Positions 16,067-24,830 of a stretch of DNA of 64,000 nucleotides are shown piece after piece; position 1 is the stretch's first letter; each line of letters opens with the position of its first letter. Below the pieces are notes generated by a model that did not search any database, was not told where the DNA came from, and saw nothing but the letters and a program-made list of their open reading frames with translations. Position numbers and translations under genes: made by a program. The stretch is from assembly GCA_023409535.1 (NCBI GenBank), contig JAEYGZ010000034.1, positions 124,001 to 188,000 on the forward strand. Reading direction: 5' to 3'. The stretch comes from Bacillota bacterium (GTDB lineage Bacteria; Bacillota; Clostridia; Lachnospirales; Lachnospiraceae).

Positions 16067-17016
16067 AGAAGCTGATAGAAGAATTAAAAAAATCCAGATC
16101 CCTTTACAGCTTAATAGGTTTATTCATTTTGATACTGGTATCTGTAATAATTGCTCCAAATTTCAGAACGGTAAATAATATGATTGTCATATTGAGACAG
16201 GCAAGTGTGCTATTAATCTTAAGCTCCGGATTAACGGCAGTACTGCTTACCGGTTCTATGGATTTATCAGTAGGTGCCACCGCAGGATTTATTGGATGTA
16301 TTTGTGCACGGTGCATGAATTCTGGAATACCCATTCCGGTTGCAATCATTATTGGTATCGGAATTGGAATATTGGTAGGCTATATTAACGGATCTTTGGC
16401 AGGCCTGCTGCCAAGTTTTATTGCTACCTATGCAACGAATTGGGTTTTAAGCGGATTGGCAATTATGGTAATGAACGGTTCTGTTATTTACAATTTGCCA
16501 AAAGGCTTTACACTGATCGGCATTGGATATTTAGGACCTATTCCTATCCTTATTATCATTGCGGCGGTTATTACGGTTGTTCTCTATATACTGCTGCAAA
16601 AGACTACCTATGGAAGACAGGTATATTCCTACGGATCGAATGTGGAGGCTGCCAGATATTCCGGAATGCCGGTAAAAAAAATAATGAAGTCAAGCTTTAT
16701 TATATGTAGCGTCTGTGCAGGTATGGCGGGGATGATTATAACCGCAAGACTAAATGCGGCAGATGCCTCAATGGGAGACAGCTATGGATTACTGACAGTT
16801 GCAGCGGTAGTTATCGGCGGTACCTCAATGCTGGGCGGTGAAGGCGGAGTAGGCGGCACTGTAGTAGGAGCCTTAATTCTGACTATTATTGTAAATGTAA
16901 TGAATCTATTAGGTGTTACCTCTTTTGCGCAATCCATGGTAGTTGGCATTGTTATCATAGTGATGGTACTATTCGATATGAAAACAAAGAATAAACAGGC
17001 AAAAGCAGCTTCCTAA
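16063..17016 (+). CDS. Sugar ABC transporter permease (RbsC type) 2
   Basis: A 317-residue partner permease of the same family. It has TGSMDLSVGATAGF near 63 and VVIGGTSMLGGEGGVGG near 250, the counterparts of those in the first permease. Start and preceding stop overlap by four bases (ATGA). Two different permeases are less usual than the single RbsC of ribose systems, but occur in other CUT2 transporters. Confidence 0.93.
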   Translation: MKKLIEELKKSRSLYSLIGLFILILVSVIIAPNFRTVNNMIVILRQASVLLILSSGLTAVLLTGSMDLSVGATAGFIGCICARCMNSGIPIPVAIIIGIGIGILVGYINGSLAGLLPSFIATYATNWVLSGLAIMVMNGSVIYNLPKGFTLIGIGYLGPIPILIIIAAVITVVLYILLQKTTYGRQVYSYGSNVEAARYSGMPVKKIMKSSFIICSVCAGMAGMIITARLNAADASMGDSYGLLTVAAVVIGGTSMLGGEGGVGGTVVGALILTIIVNVMNLLGVTSFAQSMVVGIVIIVMVLFDMKTKNKQAKAAS

Positions 17017-17097
17017 GGAATAATATTCATAATTAATTAGATTTAAGATTGGTTTTCAATTTTAAATAGATAAAACAGAAGAAAGGTAGGAAATAAA

Positions 17098-17904
17098 ATG
17101 AGCTTAACAGTTAGACCATTAAACACTGGATATGTACCGACATATCCTCTTCAATACCATTATCATCACTCCTGTGCTCCTTATTTGAAGAACATTCCTG
17201 ATAAGAAAGTACCGCTCCCGGTGTTCACATTTTTAATTGAGGGAGGAGAAAAATTAGTTCTGGTAGATACCGGTATGTCCTGGACAGAAAGAGCAAATGA
17301 GTATCATCATCCGGGTTCCTGGCAGGAGCCTGGACAGGATATTGAATCCTTACTGAACAGTGTAGGTTATAAACCGTCGGATATCGATATCGTTGTATTT
17401 ACTCACCTACATTGGGATCATATATTCTATATTAATAAATTTACAAAAGCCAGGTTTATTGTACATAAGAGAGAATGGGAGTTTGCCAATAATCCGATCC
17501 CGCTCTATTACAAATCTTACGAAGCTCCTGCTTTGGGAATTGATGCGCCGTTTAAAGGTCTTAAATTTGAGACGGTAGAAGGTGAAACTGAGATTATTCC
17601 GGGTGTCAGAGTATTTGAATCATTTGGACATTCCCCCGGACATCAATCCGTAGAGGTCGATACGGAGGAAGGTAAATATATCTGCGCCGGAGATTCTATC
17701 TTTGTATTGGGCAATCTTAATCCGATCCCGGAATTAAAATATAATATCACCCCTCCGGGACGTTTTTACAATATAGTTGAAGCATGGAAGAGTATCGAAT
17801 ACCAAAAGGAAAGAGCGAAGGACAGCTCCTTCTTATTGTTATCACATGACACTATATTGCTTGAAAGAATAAAGGATACACCGGTTCTGGGCCTGAAAAA
17901 ATAG
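17098..17904 (+). CDS. Metallo-beta-lactamase-fold hydrolase, AHL-lactonase-like
   Basis: A 268-residue cytoplasmic hydrolase. The zinc motif is THLHWDH (HxHxDH, near 102), with further ligands in FGHSPGHQS (His near 180) and in AGDSI (Asp near 200). The layout is that of the N-acyl-homoserine lactonase branch, with a C-terminal His in LLSHD. Inside a sugar cluster the likely substrate is a sugar lactone rather than a signal molecule; that is inference. GAAAGGTAGG precedes the ATG. A stem-loop follows the gene. Confidence 0.85.
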   Translation: MSLTVRPLNTGYVPTYPLQYHYHHSCAPYLKNIPDKKVPLPVFTFLIEGGEKLVLVDTGMSWTERANEYHHPGSWQEPGQDIESLLNSVGYKPSDIDIVVFTHLHWDHIFYINKFTKARFIVHKREWEFANNPIPLYYKSYEAPALGIDAPFKGLKFETVEGETEIIPGVRVFESFGHSPGHQSVEVDTEEGKYICAGDSIFVLGNLNPIPELKYNITPPGRFYNIVEAWKSIEYQKERAKDSSFLLLSHDTILLERIKDTPVLGLKK

Positions 17905-17938
17905 TAAGCTGACGGAGGTATAAGGATTATCCTGCGAG

Positions 17939-17980
17939 TTGCTTTAAAATACGAAAGAAAAATTTCGAATCTTAAAGCAA
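17939..17980 (+). promoter_or_regulatory. Intra-operon stem-loop
   Basis: Arms 17939-17956 and 17963-17980 pair over 18 positions with about two mismatches (outer TTGCTTTAA/TTAAAGCAA, inner CGAAA/TTTCG), with a short A-rich loop and no T-run. Probably an RNA-processing or stability element. Confidence 0.55.
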
Positions 17981-18023
17981 GCTCCAGGTGTTCCGATATA
18001 AGGAACAAGAGTCTGAGTATAAT

Positions 18024-19274
18024 ATGAAAACAATAGCAATCATTGGAAGCTGTGATACAAAATACAAGGAAATAGCTTTTATGCGGCAGTTTATAGAAGA
18101 TAGGGGATTAAAAGCCCTTGTTATAAATATTGCCACAGGTCCGGGTGAATCTTTCGGATATGATGTTTCCAGGGAAGAAGTAGCAGAGGCCTTTGGAACC
18201 TCCTGGAGCGAGCTTGAACCAATGACAAAGGGCGAGAAAATAGACTTCATGGCTAAAGCGGCTCCGAATATAGTAGCGCAGCTGTATCATAAGAAAAAAA
18301 TAAATGGTATTTTATCTGTCGGAGGACTTCAAAACACCGTTGTAGCTACAGCAGCAATGAGAAAATTACCTATTGGATTCCCTAAGGTTATGGCTTCTAC
18401 CGTTGCATCCGGAAATAGAAATTTTGACAGTGTTGTAGGAAATTCCGATATTGTTGTAATACCTTCGATATGTGATTTTACAGGTCTGAATATTGTAACC
18501 CGGCAAATAATAGCAAATGCATGCTCCTGCTGTATTGGGATGGTTCAGCATGCGGGGCAGGTATTAAGTAAGGGAGATAAACCGGTAGTAGCAGTTTCAT
18601 TGATGGGAATTACTAATACAGGAGCCTGTGCAGCAATTGATGAACTGGAACGGCTTGGAATAGAGACGATAGGTTTTCATACAACTGGTGTCGGCGGAGC
18701 CCTTATGGAACAAATGGCAGAAGATGTCCTTGTGGATGGAATTTTAGACTTAACGATACATGAAATTACATCAGAATACTTTGGCGGTGGATTTTCTTAC
18801 GGGGAAAATACCAAAATCAGATTATTAAAATCTACTGCAAATAAAATCCCGCTTGTAGTCAGCGTAGGCGGTTTGGATTTTGTGGACTTTTTAATTCATG
18901 AGCTTCCTCCAAGAATGGATGAGAGAATTTATATGATGCATAATGCAAAAACGGCACACATAAAAATTCTTCCTGACGAAGCGAAGGAAATAGCTGATAT
19001 CGTAGTAAAAAGATTAAGCAAGGTGGATTATCCAATTAAAATTTTGCTTCCCACGGACGGTATGCGCCATAATACAAGGCAAGGCGAAGTACTGTACGAT
19101 AAGAAAGTAGATGATATTTTAATAAATACAATTAAAAGCATTGATAATTCGAATATTGAGATTGTTACAATACCAGGAAATTTAGATACAAAAGAATGGG
19201 GTATTCAGGCAGCACACCATATGATTGATGAATTGAAACTAAGGAATAAGATAAACAGTGATATTGTTTATTAA
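18024..19274 (+). CDS. UPF0261 / Tm-1-like ATP-binding protein
   Basis: A 416-residue member of UPF0261, named after the ATP-binding N-terminal region of the plant antiviral protein Tm-1. The N-terminal fold begins IAIIGSCDTKYKE with a Gly-rich turn; GILSVGGLQNT near 95 and TTGVGGALMEQM near 230 are family features. The biochemical role of bacterial members is not established as far as I know. The protein lies between an MBL-fold hydrolase and tetrose/pentose-type isomerases, and the cluster has no recognisable sugar kinase apart from phosphofructokinase, so a phosphoryl-transfer or acid-activating step is a reasonable guess. ATG 18024 is preferred on protein alignment; no strong ribosome site is visible, and an in-frame GTG at 17988 is possible. 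Confidence 0.85.
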   Translation: MKTIAIIGSCDTKYKEIAFMRQFIEDRGLKALVINIATGPGESFGYDVSREEVAEAFGTSWSELEPMTKGEKIDFMAKAAPNIVAQLYHKKKINGILSVGGLQNTVVATAAMRKLPIGFPKVMASTVASGNRNFDSVVGNSDIVVIPSICDFTGLNIVTRQIIANACSCCIGMVQHAGQVLSKGDKPVVAVSLMGITNTGACAAIDELERLGIETIGFHTTGVGGALMEQMAEDVLVDGILDLTIHEITSEYFGGGFSYGENTKIRLLKSTANKIPLVVSVGGLDFVDFLIHELPPRMDERIYMMHNAKTAHIKILPDEAKEIADIVVKRLSKVDYPIKILLPTDGMRHNTRQGEVLYDKKVDDILINTIKSIDNSNIEIVTIPGNLDTKEWGIQAAHHMIDELKLRNKINSDIVY

Positions 19275-19316
19275 CAGGTATGGAGTGCAGTTGAATTGTG
19301 AAATGGAGGCATAAAA

Positions 19317-19775
19317 ATGCGGACAATAATTATCGGATGCGATAATGCAGGTGTTGGCTTAAAAAGTATATTGAAGAAACATATGCAGGAACAGGATATC
19401 AATGTTATTGATGTCGGATGTGATTCTTCCATGGATGATACATATTATCCATATATTGCAAAAAAAGTTTGCGAAAAAATAATTGAAAATGATTATAAAG
19501 AGGATGGGCTGCTCATCTGCGGTACCGGTCTTGGAATGGCTATGGTAGCAAATAAGTTTAAAGGAATCCGTGCTGCAGTATGCCATGACATTTTTTCTGT
19601 ATCAAGAGCAAAATTAAGTAATAATGCAAATGTTATTTGCATGGGGGAACGTGTTGTCGGTGTTGAGGTCGCAAAAAGACTTTTAGATGAATGGCTTAGC
19701 CTTAAATTTGTTGATGGCAGTTCTACACCTAAAGTACAGGCAATTCTTGCTATTGAAGATAATAATCTCCGATAG
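19317..19775 (+). CDS. RpiB/LacAB-family sugar-phosphate isomerase
   Basis: A 152-residue isomerase. It keeps the family's phosphate and active-site segments: CGTGLGMAMVANKFKGIRAA near 65-84 (with the catalytic Cys), CHD near 87-89, and NNANVICMGERVVG. The classical SDHAG near residue 9 is replaced by CDNAG, so a usual substrate-ring-opening His is Asn here. Homologues are ribose-5-phosphate isomerase B, and EryI/DerI, which turn D-erythrulose 4-phosphate into D-erythrose 4-phosphate. Next to a TIM-family gene, the tetrose-phosphate role is more likely than ribose. GGAGG lies upstream of the ATG. Confidence 0.88.
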   Translation: MRTIIIGCDNAGVGLKSILKKHMQEQDINVIDVGCDSSMDDTYYPYIAKKVCEKIIENDYKEDGLLICGTGLGMAMVANKFKGIRAAVCHDIFSVSRAKLSNNANVICMGERVVGVEVAKRLLDEWLSLKFVDGSSTPKVQAILAIEDNNLR

Positions 19776-19808
19776 CGGGAAATTATGAAATACGGAGGGC
19801 TCTAGTGT

Positions 19809-20600
19809 ATGGCGAGACTTGATAAAATATATCTTGGTACTAACACTAAGATGTTTAAAAATATTGCAGACACGGTATCGTTTCTTTCAGAATTAGAGGA
19901 TCTGACTGCGGATATTGATAAAACTAAAATGGAGCTATTTGTAATTCCGTCTTTTACAGCTCTTGAAGCAGCCAAAAGAACTTTATCTGAAAATCATATA
20001 AAACTTGGCGCACAAAACATGAATTGGGAAGAGGAAGGGCAATTTACCGGAGAAATATCACCGTTAATGTTAAAGGAAATTGGAGTTCAAATTATAGAAA
20101 TCGGCCATTCGGAACGTCGGCATAAATTTGGTGAGACGGATGAAGAGGAAAAGAAAAAGGTATTAACAGCAATAAAGCATGGTTTTATTCCTTTATTGTG
20201 TATAGGCGAAACTCTGGAACAAAAAAATTACGGGATTAGTAAAGAAATTATTCGTATACAACTGAAAATAGGATTAAGTGAAATCTCAAAAGAGCAAGCT
20301 CAGAATATTTGGATTGCTTATGAACCGGTATGGGCGATTGGTGTAAATGGAATACCTGCGGATGAAAACTATGCAGATGAAATGCATGCTGTAATAAAAG
20401 AAACCGTAATGTCATTATTCGGAAAAGAAATTGGAAGTGATATACCCATATTATATGGCGGAAGTGTCAATATAGAAAATGCAGAAAAGTTAATTCAAAA
20501 ACCAAATATTGATGGTTTATTTATTGGCAGAAGTGCTTGGCAGGCGAAAAATTTTAATACGATTATTAGATCAGTATTGCCATTGTTTCAGAAAAATTAA
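19809..20600 (+). CDS. Triosephosphate-isomerase-family protein (possible L-erythrulose-1-phosphate isomerase)
   Basis: A 263-residue TIM barrel with the catalytic residues in place: Lys14 in GTNTKM, His in IGHSERR near 99, Glu in AYEPVWAIG near 173, and the phosphate loop YGGSV near 220. The usual GNWKM is GTNTKM, and the loop-6 end is VNGIPA rather than GKTA/GTG. This divergence is typical of non-glycolytic paralogues such as EryH/LerI, which interconvert L-erythrulose 1-phosphate and D-erythrulose 4-phosphate. It sits 33 bases after the RpiB-like gene, as eryH and eryI sit together in Brucella. Plain triosephosphate isomerase remains possible. Confidence 0.85.
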   Translation: MARLDKIYLGTNTKMFKNIADTVSFLSELEDLTADIDKTKMELFVIPSFTALEAAKRTLSENHIKLGAQNMNWEEEGQFTGEISPLMLKEIGVQIIEIGHSERRHKFGETDEEEKKKVLTAIKHGFIPLLCIGETLEQKNYGISKEIIRIQLKIGLSEISKEQAQNIWIAYEPVWAIGVNGIPADENYADEMHAVIKETVMSLFGKEIGSDIPILYGGSVNIENAEKLIQKPNIDGLFIGRSAWQAKNFNTIIRSVLPLFQKN

Positions 20601-20619
20601 GTGAAAGGATGTAAAAAAT

Positions 20620-21225
20620 ATGACCGAAGATGTAAGTTTTATTGCAGAACAACTTGTTATAGCTTGTAAAAGAGCTTATAATAGGGGTATACAAACTGGG
20701 AGCGGCGGTAATATAAGTGCAAGGATTCCTGGTAAAGATCACATGATGGTTAAGGCAAGCGGAAGTTCTTTTGGCGATAGTACAACGGAAGGATTTATTA
20801 TTACAGATTTTGATGGAAATGTTATAGAAGGAATCGGTAAACCTACCAGGGAAGCATTATTACATGGATATATATATAAAACCTGTCCTAACATTAATGC
20901 CGTTATCCATGTTCATTCACCTTATGCAATTGGGTGGTCATCTACAAAAAAAGTTTTACCTAGAGTGACATGGCATGCAAAGTTAAAAATATGTGCTGAC
21001 ATACCGACACTTGATGTTCCGGCAGCAATGGTTAGAAAGGAAGATTTTCCGCTCATAGAGAATATTTTTCGTGAGAATCCGGAATTACCAGGTTTTCTTT
21101 TGGCCGATCATGGAGTTGTTGCATTAGGTGATACTCCAATTAATGCTGAACATATGGCTGAATTACTTGAAGAAACGTCTCAGGTTGCGATACTAAAAGG
21201 GATTACGGCTAAACTAGGTATATAA
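20620..21225 (+). CDS. Class II aldolase/adducin-family protein
   Basis: A 201-residue zinc-dependent enzyme of the fuculose-1-phosphate aldolase fold. It has the phosphate-binding TGSGGNISARIP near 27, TREALLHGYIY near 80 with the catalytic Glu position, the zinc pair HVH near 96-98, and the third ligand in LADHGV near 165. Relatives either cleave ketose 1-phosphates to dihydroxyacetone phosphate plus an aldehyde, or decarboxylate 3-oxo-tetronate 4-phosphate (OtnC). Both could fit this cluster; sequence reading does not decide. Confidence 0.85.
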   Translation: MTEDVSFIAEQLVIACKRAYNRGIQTGSGGNISARIPGKDHMMVKASGSSFGDSTTEGFIITDFDGNVIEGIGKPTREALLHGYIYKTCPNINAVIHVHSPYAIGWSSTKKVLPRVTWHAKLKICADIPTLDVPAAMVRKEDFPLIENIFRENPELPGFLLADHGVVALGDTPINAEHMAELLEETSQVAILKGITAKLGI

Positions 21226-21247
21226 TTTAAATTACAGGAGAGTATAT

Positions 21248-21982
21248 ATGGACTTTAATGTGCGTGTATCAATTAATAATGTGAATTCAAATACATTCCA
21301 GCACAATAAGCTGCCTGATTTGGTGCTTGATAAATTGATGGATTGGATTATGGATGGTAAGCTGCATATGGGTGAAAAGCTTAATACGGAAGAGATTGCA
21401 AATCAGTTGGGAGTAAGTAGAATGCCAATTCGCGAGGCACTCAGCAATTTGGAAAAAAAGGGCCTTGCAGAATCAATACCTTATATTGGGACTCGATTGG
21501 TAAAGTTGAATCAAGATGATGTAAAGCAGATCTATATGGCAAGAAAAGCATTAGAGCCTATTGTAGCAAGAGATGCGTGCAAAAAGGTTACAGATGAAGA
21601 TATTAAGCTATTAGAAGAAATAAATGAAGAGTATAAAAAGATTGTTCGCCAGGATGTGATACATGGCAAAGAAGTCTATATGATAAACCGTTATTTTCAT
21701 TTTATGATATATGGAATCAGTAAATTAGACAGATTGTGCGCGATGATTGAGCTGCTATGGGATAATTTATCATTTTTTAAATTGATTTACGGACAGAAGT
21801 TTATCAGTGATCCGGAATCTAGAGAAAATATGATTAAAGAACACAGTGATTATCTGGAAGCATTAAGGAATCGAGATTCGGATTTGATATTTAAACTGCT
21901 GACTGAAAACTTGGATCGGCGCACCCATGATATTCCTTATGAAGCATCTTCTTACTTTGATAATATAGAGCAAGACAAATAA
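21248..21982 (+). CDS. GntR-family regulator (FadR/FCD type)
   Basis: A 244-residue regulator. The winged helix at about 25-90 (MGEKLNTEEIANQLGVSRMP, then REALSNLEKKGLAE) is followed by an all-helical FCD effector domain whose metal-type residues include a late ENLDRRTHD. It is the last gene before a terminator and probably controls the cluster. Candidate sites are the ATATCATCT/AGATGATAT palindrome at 12319-12340 and the half-site AGATGATA at 22108-22115 ahead of the RLP gene. CAGGAGAG precedes the ATG. Confidence 0.9.
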   Translation: MDFNVRVSINNVNSNTFQHNKLPDLVLDKLMDWIMDGKLHMGEKLNTEEIANQLGVSRMPIREALSNLEKKGLAESIPYIGTRLVKLNQDDVKQIYMARKALEPIVARDACKKVTDEDIKLLEEINEEYKKIVRQDVIHGKEVYMINRYFHFMIYGISKLDRLCAMIELLWDNLSFFKLIYGQKFISDPESRENMIKEHSDYLEALRNRDSDLIFKLLTENLDRRTHDIPYEASSYFDNIEQDK

Positions 21983-21995
21983 AAGTATATATGGG

Positions 21996-22048
21996 TTGAT
22001 GCAAAATCCAAGGTGAAAACCCACGACGAATTTTGCATCAGCTCTTTT
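21996..22048 (+). terminator. Rho-independent terminator after the GntR gene
   Basis: TGATGCAAAAT (21997-22007) pairs with ATTTTGCATCA (22030-22040), followed by GCTCTTTTT. It divides the cluster into two transcription units. Confidence 0.8.
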
Positions 22049-22095
22049 TATGGGTAAAATTTGAAAAAACTCACTTTTATCTAACGGATTTACTT

Positions 22096-22115
22096 TATAA
22101 TTCTTGTAGATGATA
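22096..22115 (+). promoter_or_regulatory. Putative promoter -10 and half-operator of the RLP unit
   Basis: TATAAT at 22096-22101 with no good -35 (ACTTTT at 17 bases). CTTGT then AGATGATA just downstream resembles the right half of the palindrome in the ABC promoter (12326-12339), suggesting activator or repressor control by the same regulator. Confidence 0.45.
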
Positions 22116-22175
22116 GCCGCTTACGTGATTTCTTGTCATTTGTGTCATGGTGGAGCGGCGGAATGGAGACTGATT

Positions 22176-23450
22176 ATGATAGATAACAAATTGTTTTGTC
22201 TGCCGGAGGAAATAAGGAACGAAGATTACATAATAGCTACTTACTATATAAAATTAGATAGCCACATCGATATTATAAAAAAGGCATCCGCTCTTGCGAT
22301 AGGACAGACAATCGGAACTTGGGTTCCGGTTCCTGGTATTACTGATGAAATGAGAGAAAAGTTCATGGGAAAGGTTGTCCAGATATATGATGTACCTTCG
22401 ATTGACTTATCTACCCAGTTAACAGAGAATGTAAGGAACTATTTAATTCAGATAGCATATCCAACCATTAATATTCCCCCTGATTTTCCTATTTTAATAA
22501 CAACATTATTAGGCAATGATGCTTCTACCTCAGCTCAGGTTAAGCTGCTGGATATTGAATTTCCAAAACAGTTTGTTGAACAATTTAACGGCCCTAATTT
22601 TGGAATAGAAGGTATTCGTAAAATTAGCGGTGTTTATAACAGACCGCTCTTATTGAATATGATAAAGCCCTGTTTAGGATTAAAACCCGAAGAAGGAGCC
22701 AGGATTTTTTATGAAACTGCACTTGGTGGTGTGGATATGATAAAGGATGATGAGCTTTTAGGCAGTCCCAGCTATAGTTTAGCCGCAAATCGCGTAAAAG
22801 AATTTAAGAAAGCATCTGAAGCTGCCTATGAAAAAAGCGGAAAGAGAACCTTATATTTGGTAAATGTAACAGATAGCTCCTCTAACATTATGAATACAAT
22901 CAGTAATGTAATTGAGGCTGGAGCAGAAGCAATTATGGTGAACTTTGCAGCAGTTGGATATAACACGCTTCACCAAATTGCAAAAAAAGTACATATTCCA
23001 ATCCTTGCTCACTGCGCCGGAGCAGGGATGTTTTATGAAGGGACTGACAGCGGTATGAGTTCGCCTCTTTCTGTTGGTAAATTAACGAGGCTGGCAGGAG
23101 CAGATATTGTTATGATAAATACTCCCTATGGCGGATACCCTATGCGGCATCAGAAGTACATTCAGACAACACAGCAATTAGCGTTACCGTATTATCATAT
23201 TAAAAGGGCGATGCCGTCAATTGGAGGCGGAGTTCATCCTGGTCTTGTTGAAAAATTTATAAAAGAGTTGGGATGTGATATTGTTTTGGCGGCGGGTGGT
23301 GCCATTCAGGGACATCCGATGGGATCGGCGAGTGGTGTTAATGCTATGTTTCAGGCAATACAAGCTGCACTGGAGGGAGTTATGTTGGAGGATGCAGCAA
23401 AAAACAGCGAAGAATTGTCAATGGCCCTGGCACTATGGAATAATAAATAG
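22176..23450 (+). CDS. RuBisCO-like protein (RLP), putative 3-oxo-sugar-acid-phosphate decarboxylase
   Basis: A 424-residue RuBisCO large-chain fold. The N-terminal alpha/beta domain is at 1-140, and the barrel carries the active site. It keeps Lys164 in IKPCLGL (counterpart of Lys175), the carbamylation/metal motif K190-D191-D192-E193 in GGVDMIKDDE, His279 in AHCAGAG, SIGGGVHPG near 348, and the phosphate loop GGAIQGHPMGS near 374. The usual HRA reads HCA, and no loop-6 GKLEG lysine is seen, so true carboxylation is unlikely. Characterised relatives decarboxylate or transcarboxylate 3-oxo-isoapionate 4-phosphate (OiaC, OiaX) or enolise methylthio-ribulose derivatives. Decarboxylation to a tetrulose phosphate best fits the neighbouring isomerases. 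ATG 22176 has GGAG seven bases upstream; 22110 is rejected as start. Confidence 0.88.
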   Translation: MIDNKLFCLPEEIRNEDYIIATYYIKLDSHIDIIKKASALAIGQTIGTWVPVPGITDEMREKFMGKVVQIYDVPSIDLSTQLTENVRNYLIQIAYPTINIPPDFPILITTLLGNDASTSAQVKLLDIEFPKQFVEQFNGPNFGIEGIRKISGVYNRPLLLNMIKPCLGLKPEEGARIFYETALGGVDMIKDDELLGSPSYSLAANRVKEFKKASEAAYEKSGKRTLYLVNVTDSSSNIMNTISNVIEAGAEAIMVNFAAVGYNTLHQIAKKVHIPILAHCAGAGMFYEGTDSGMSSPLSVGKLTRLAGADIVMINTPYGGYPMRHQKYIQTTQQLALPYYHIKRAMPSIGGGVHPGLVEKFIKELGCDIVLAAGGAIQGHPMGSASGVNAMFQAIQAALEGVMLEDAAKNSEELSMALALWNNK

Positions 23451-23561
23451 CAACCGTATTTTCGAGGGACAATAGGTAAAAGGTCAAAGACATGAAGAAT
23501 TGGCAGAAGGGTATTCTATAATAGACAAGATGCCCTACCAATAAGAAAAATGGAGGAATAT

Positions 23562-24788
23562 ATGAATAACCTTTTGATTGCACAATCAGGTGGACCGACA
23601 GCAGCAATTAATGCAACGTTGGTTGGTATATTTCAAGCAGCTCAGACCAGTTCAAAAGTAGATAAGATATATGGCGCTAAAAATGGAATTCAAGGTGTGT
23701 TTGATGAGAAATTTATCGATATGAATGAAATCATCAAAGATACAGGAGATATGGAACTGTTATGTCAAACTCCGGCTGCTATTCTTGGCTCATGCAGATT
23801 CAAACTCGATAATTTGCATGATAATGAAGATCAGTATGAAATATTAATTTCAATATTTCAAAAATATCAGATTAAGTATTTTATATATATAGGCGGAAAT
23901 GATTCCATGGATACGGTACATAAGCTGTCAGAGTATTGTAAAAGGAAAAAGCTGACTGATATTTTTATTATGGGTGCACCTAAAACTATAGATAATGATT
24001 TGGCAGAAACGGATCATTGTCCGGGTTTTGGATCTGCGGCAAAATATATAGCAACAACTTGTGCTGAGCTAGATAAGGATGCGAGGGTTTATAACGCTAA
24101 TTCGGTGGTTGTTGTTGAAATAATGGGAAGAAATGCCGGATGGCTGACAGCTGCTTCTGCTTTGGCCAGATTAAATGGCGGGATAGGTCCCAGCTTGATT
24201 TATTTGTGTGAAATAGAGTTTGATACGGAGCGTTTTATCCAAGATGTAATAGATAAACTAAAAGAAAATACAAGCGTTATCGTAGCCGTTAGTGAAGGAA
24301 TCAAAGATGCGGAAGGAAGATATATTTCTGAACAAATGCAAAGCGGTAGCAGTGATGTATTTGGTCATGTATATATTGCAGGAGCAGGACGTGTATTGGA
24401 AAATATGATAAGAGAAAGAATTGGGTGTAAGGTAAGATCTGTTGAGCTTAATTTAATGCAGCGTTCAGCATCCCACATAGCCAGTGCAACGGATATCAAT
24501 GAGTCCAGAATGTTAGGTATGAAAGCACTCCAATGCGTTATAGAAGGTATATCCGGACAAATGGTATCCATTCAAAGAAAAAACACAAGCTCCTATGAGA
24601 TAGAAATCATATCGGTACCCATTGAAAAAGTTGCGAACAAAGAAAAAAAAGTACCATTACATTTCATTAATTCAATTGGTAACGATGTAACTGATGAAAT
24701 GATTGCATACCTGAAACCGCTGATTCAAGGAGAAGTAAATATCAGATATCAAAATGGCATTCCTAAGCATTTTATTCTTAACAGATGA
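23562..24788 (+). CDS. 6-Phosphofructokinase, PPi-dependent type
   Basis: A 408-residue phosphofructokinase. GGNDSMDT near 109 and APKTIDNDL near 140 replace the GGDGS and PGTIDND of ATP enzymes; the Asp and Lys at these positions mark the pyrophosphate-dependent group. IAQSGGPTAAINA at the start binds the phosphoryl donor. It would convert fructose 6-phosphate, made by the adjacent transketolase, to fructose 1,6-bisphosphate. The ATG at 23562 is chosen because GGAGG lies seven bases before it and overlaps the alternative start at 23550. Confidence 0.9.
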   Translation: MNNLLIAQSGGPTAAINATLVGIFQAAQTSSKVDKIYGAKNGIQGVFDEKFIDMNEIIKDTGDMELLCQTPAAILGSCRFKLDNLHDNEDQYEILISIFQKYQIKYFIYIGGNDSMDTVHKLSEYCKRKKLTDIFIMGAPKTIDNDLAETDHCPGFGSAAKYIATTCAELDKDARVYNANSVVVVEIMGRNAGWLTAASALARLNGGIGPSLIYLCEIEFDTERFIQDVIDKLKENTSVIVAVSEGIKDAEGRYISEQMQSGSSDVFGHVYIAGAGRVLENMIRERIGCKVRSVELNLMQRSASHIASATDINESRMLGMKALQCVIEGISGQMVSIQRKNTSSYEIEIISVPIEKVANKEKKVPLHFINSIGNDVTDEMIAYLKPLIQGEVNIRYQNGIPKHFILNR

Positions 24789-24830
24789 TGGTATAAACCA
24801 TAACAAAATTAATAATTTGGAGGATTTACT

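Noticed and set aside
22110..22175. Upstream extension of the RLP
   Set aside because: Adds residues without family likeness and overlaps the promoter; GGAG supports 22176.
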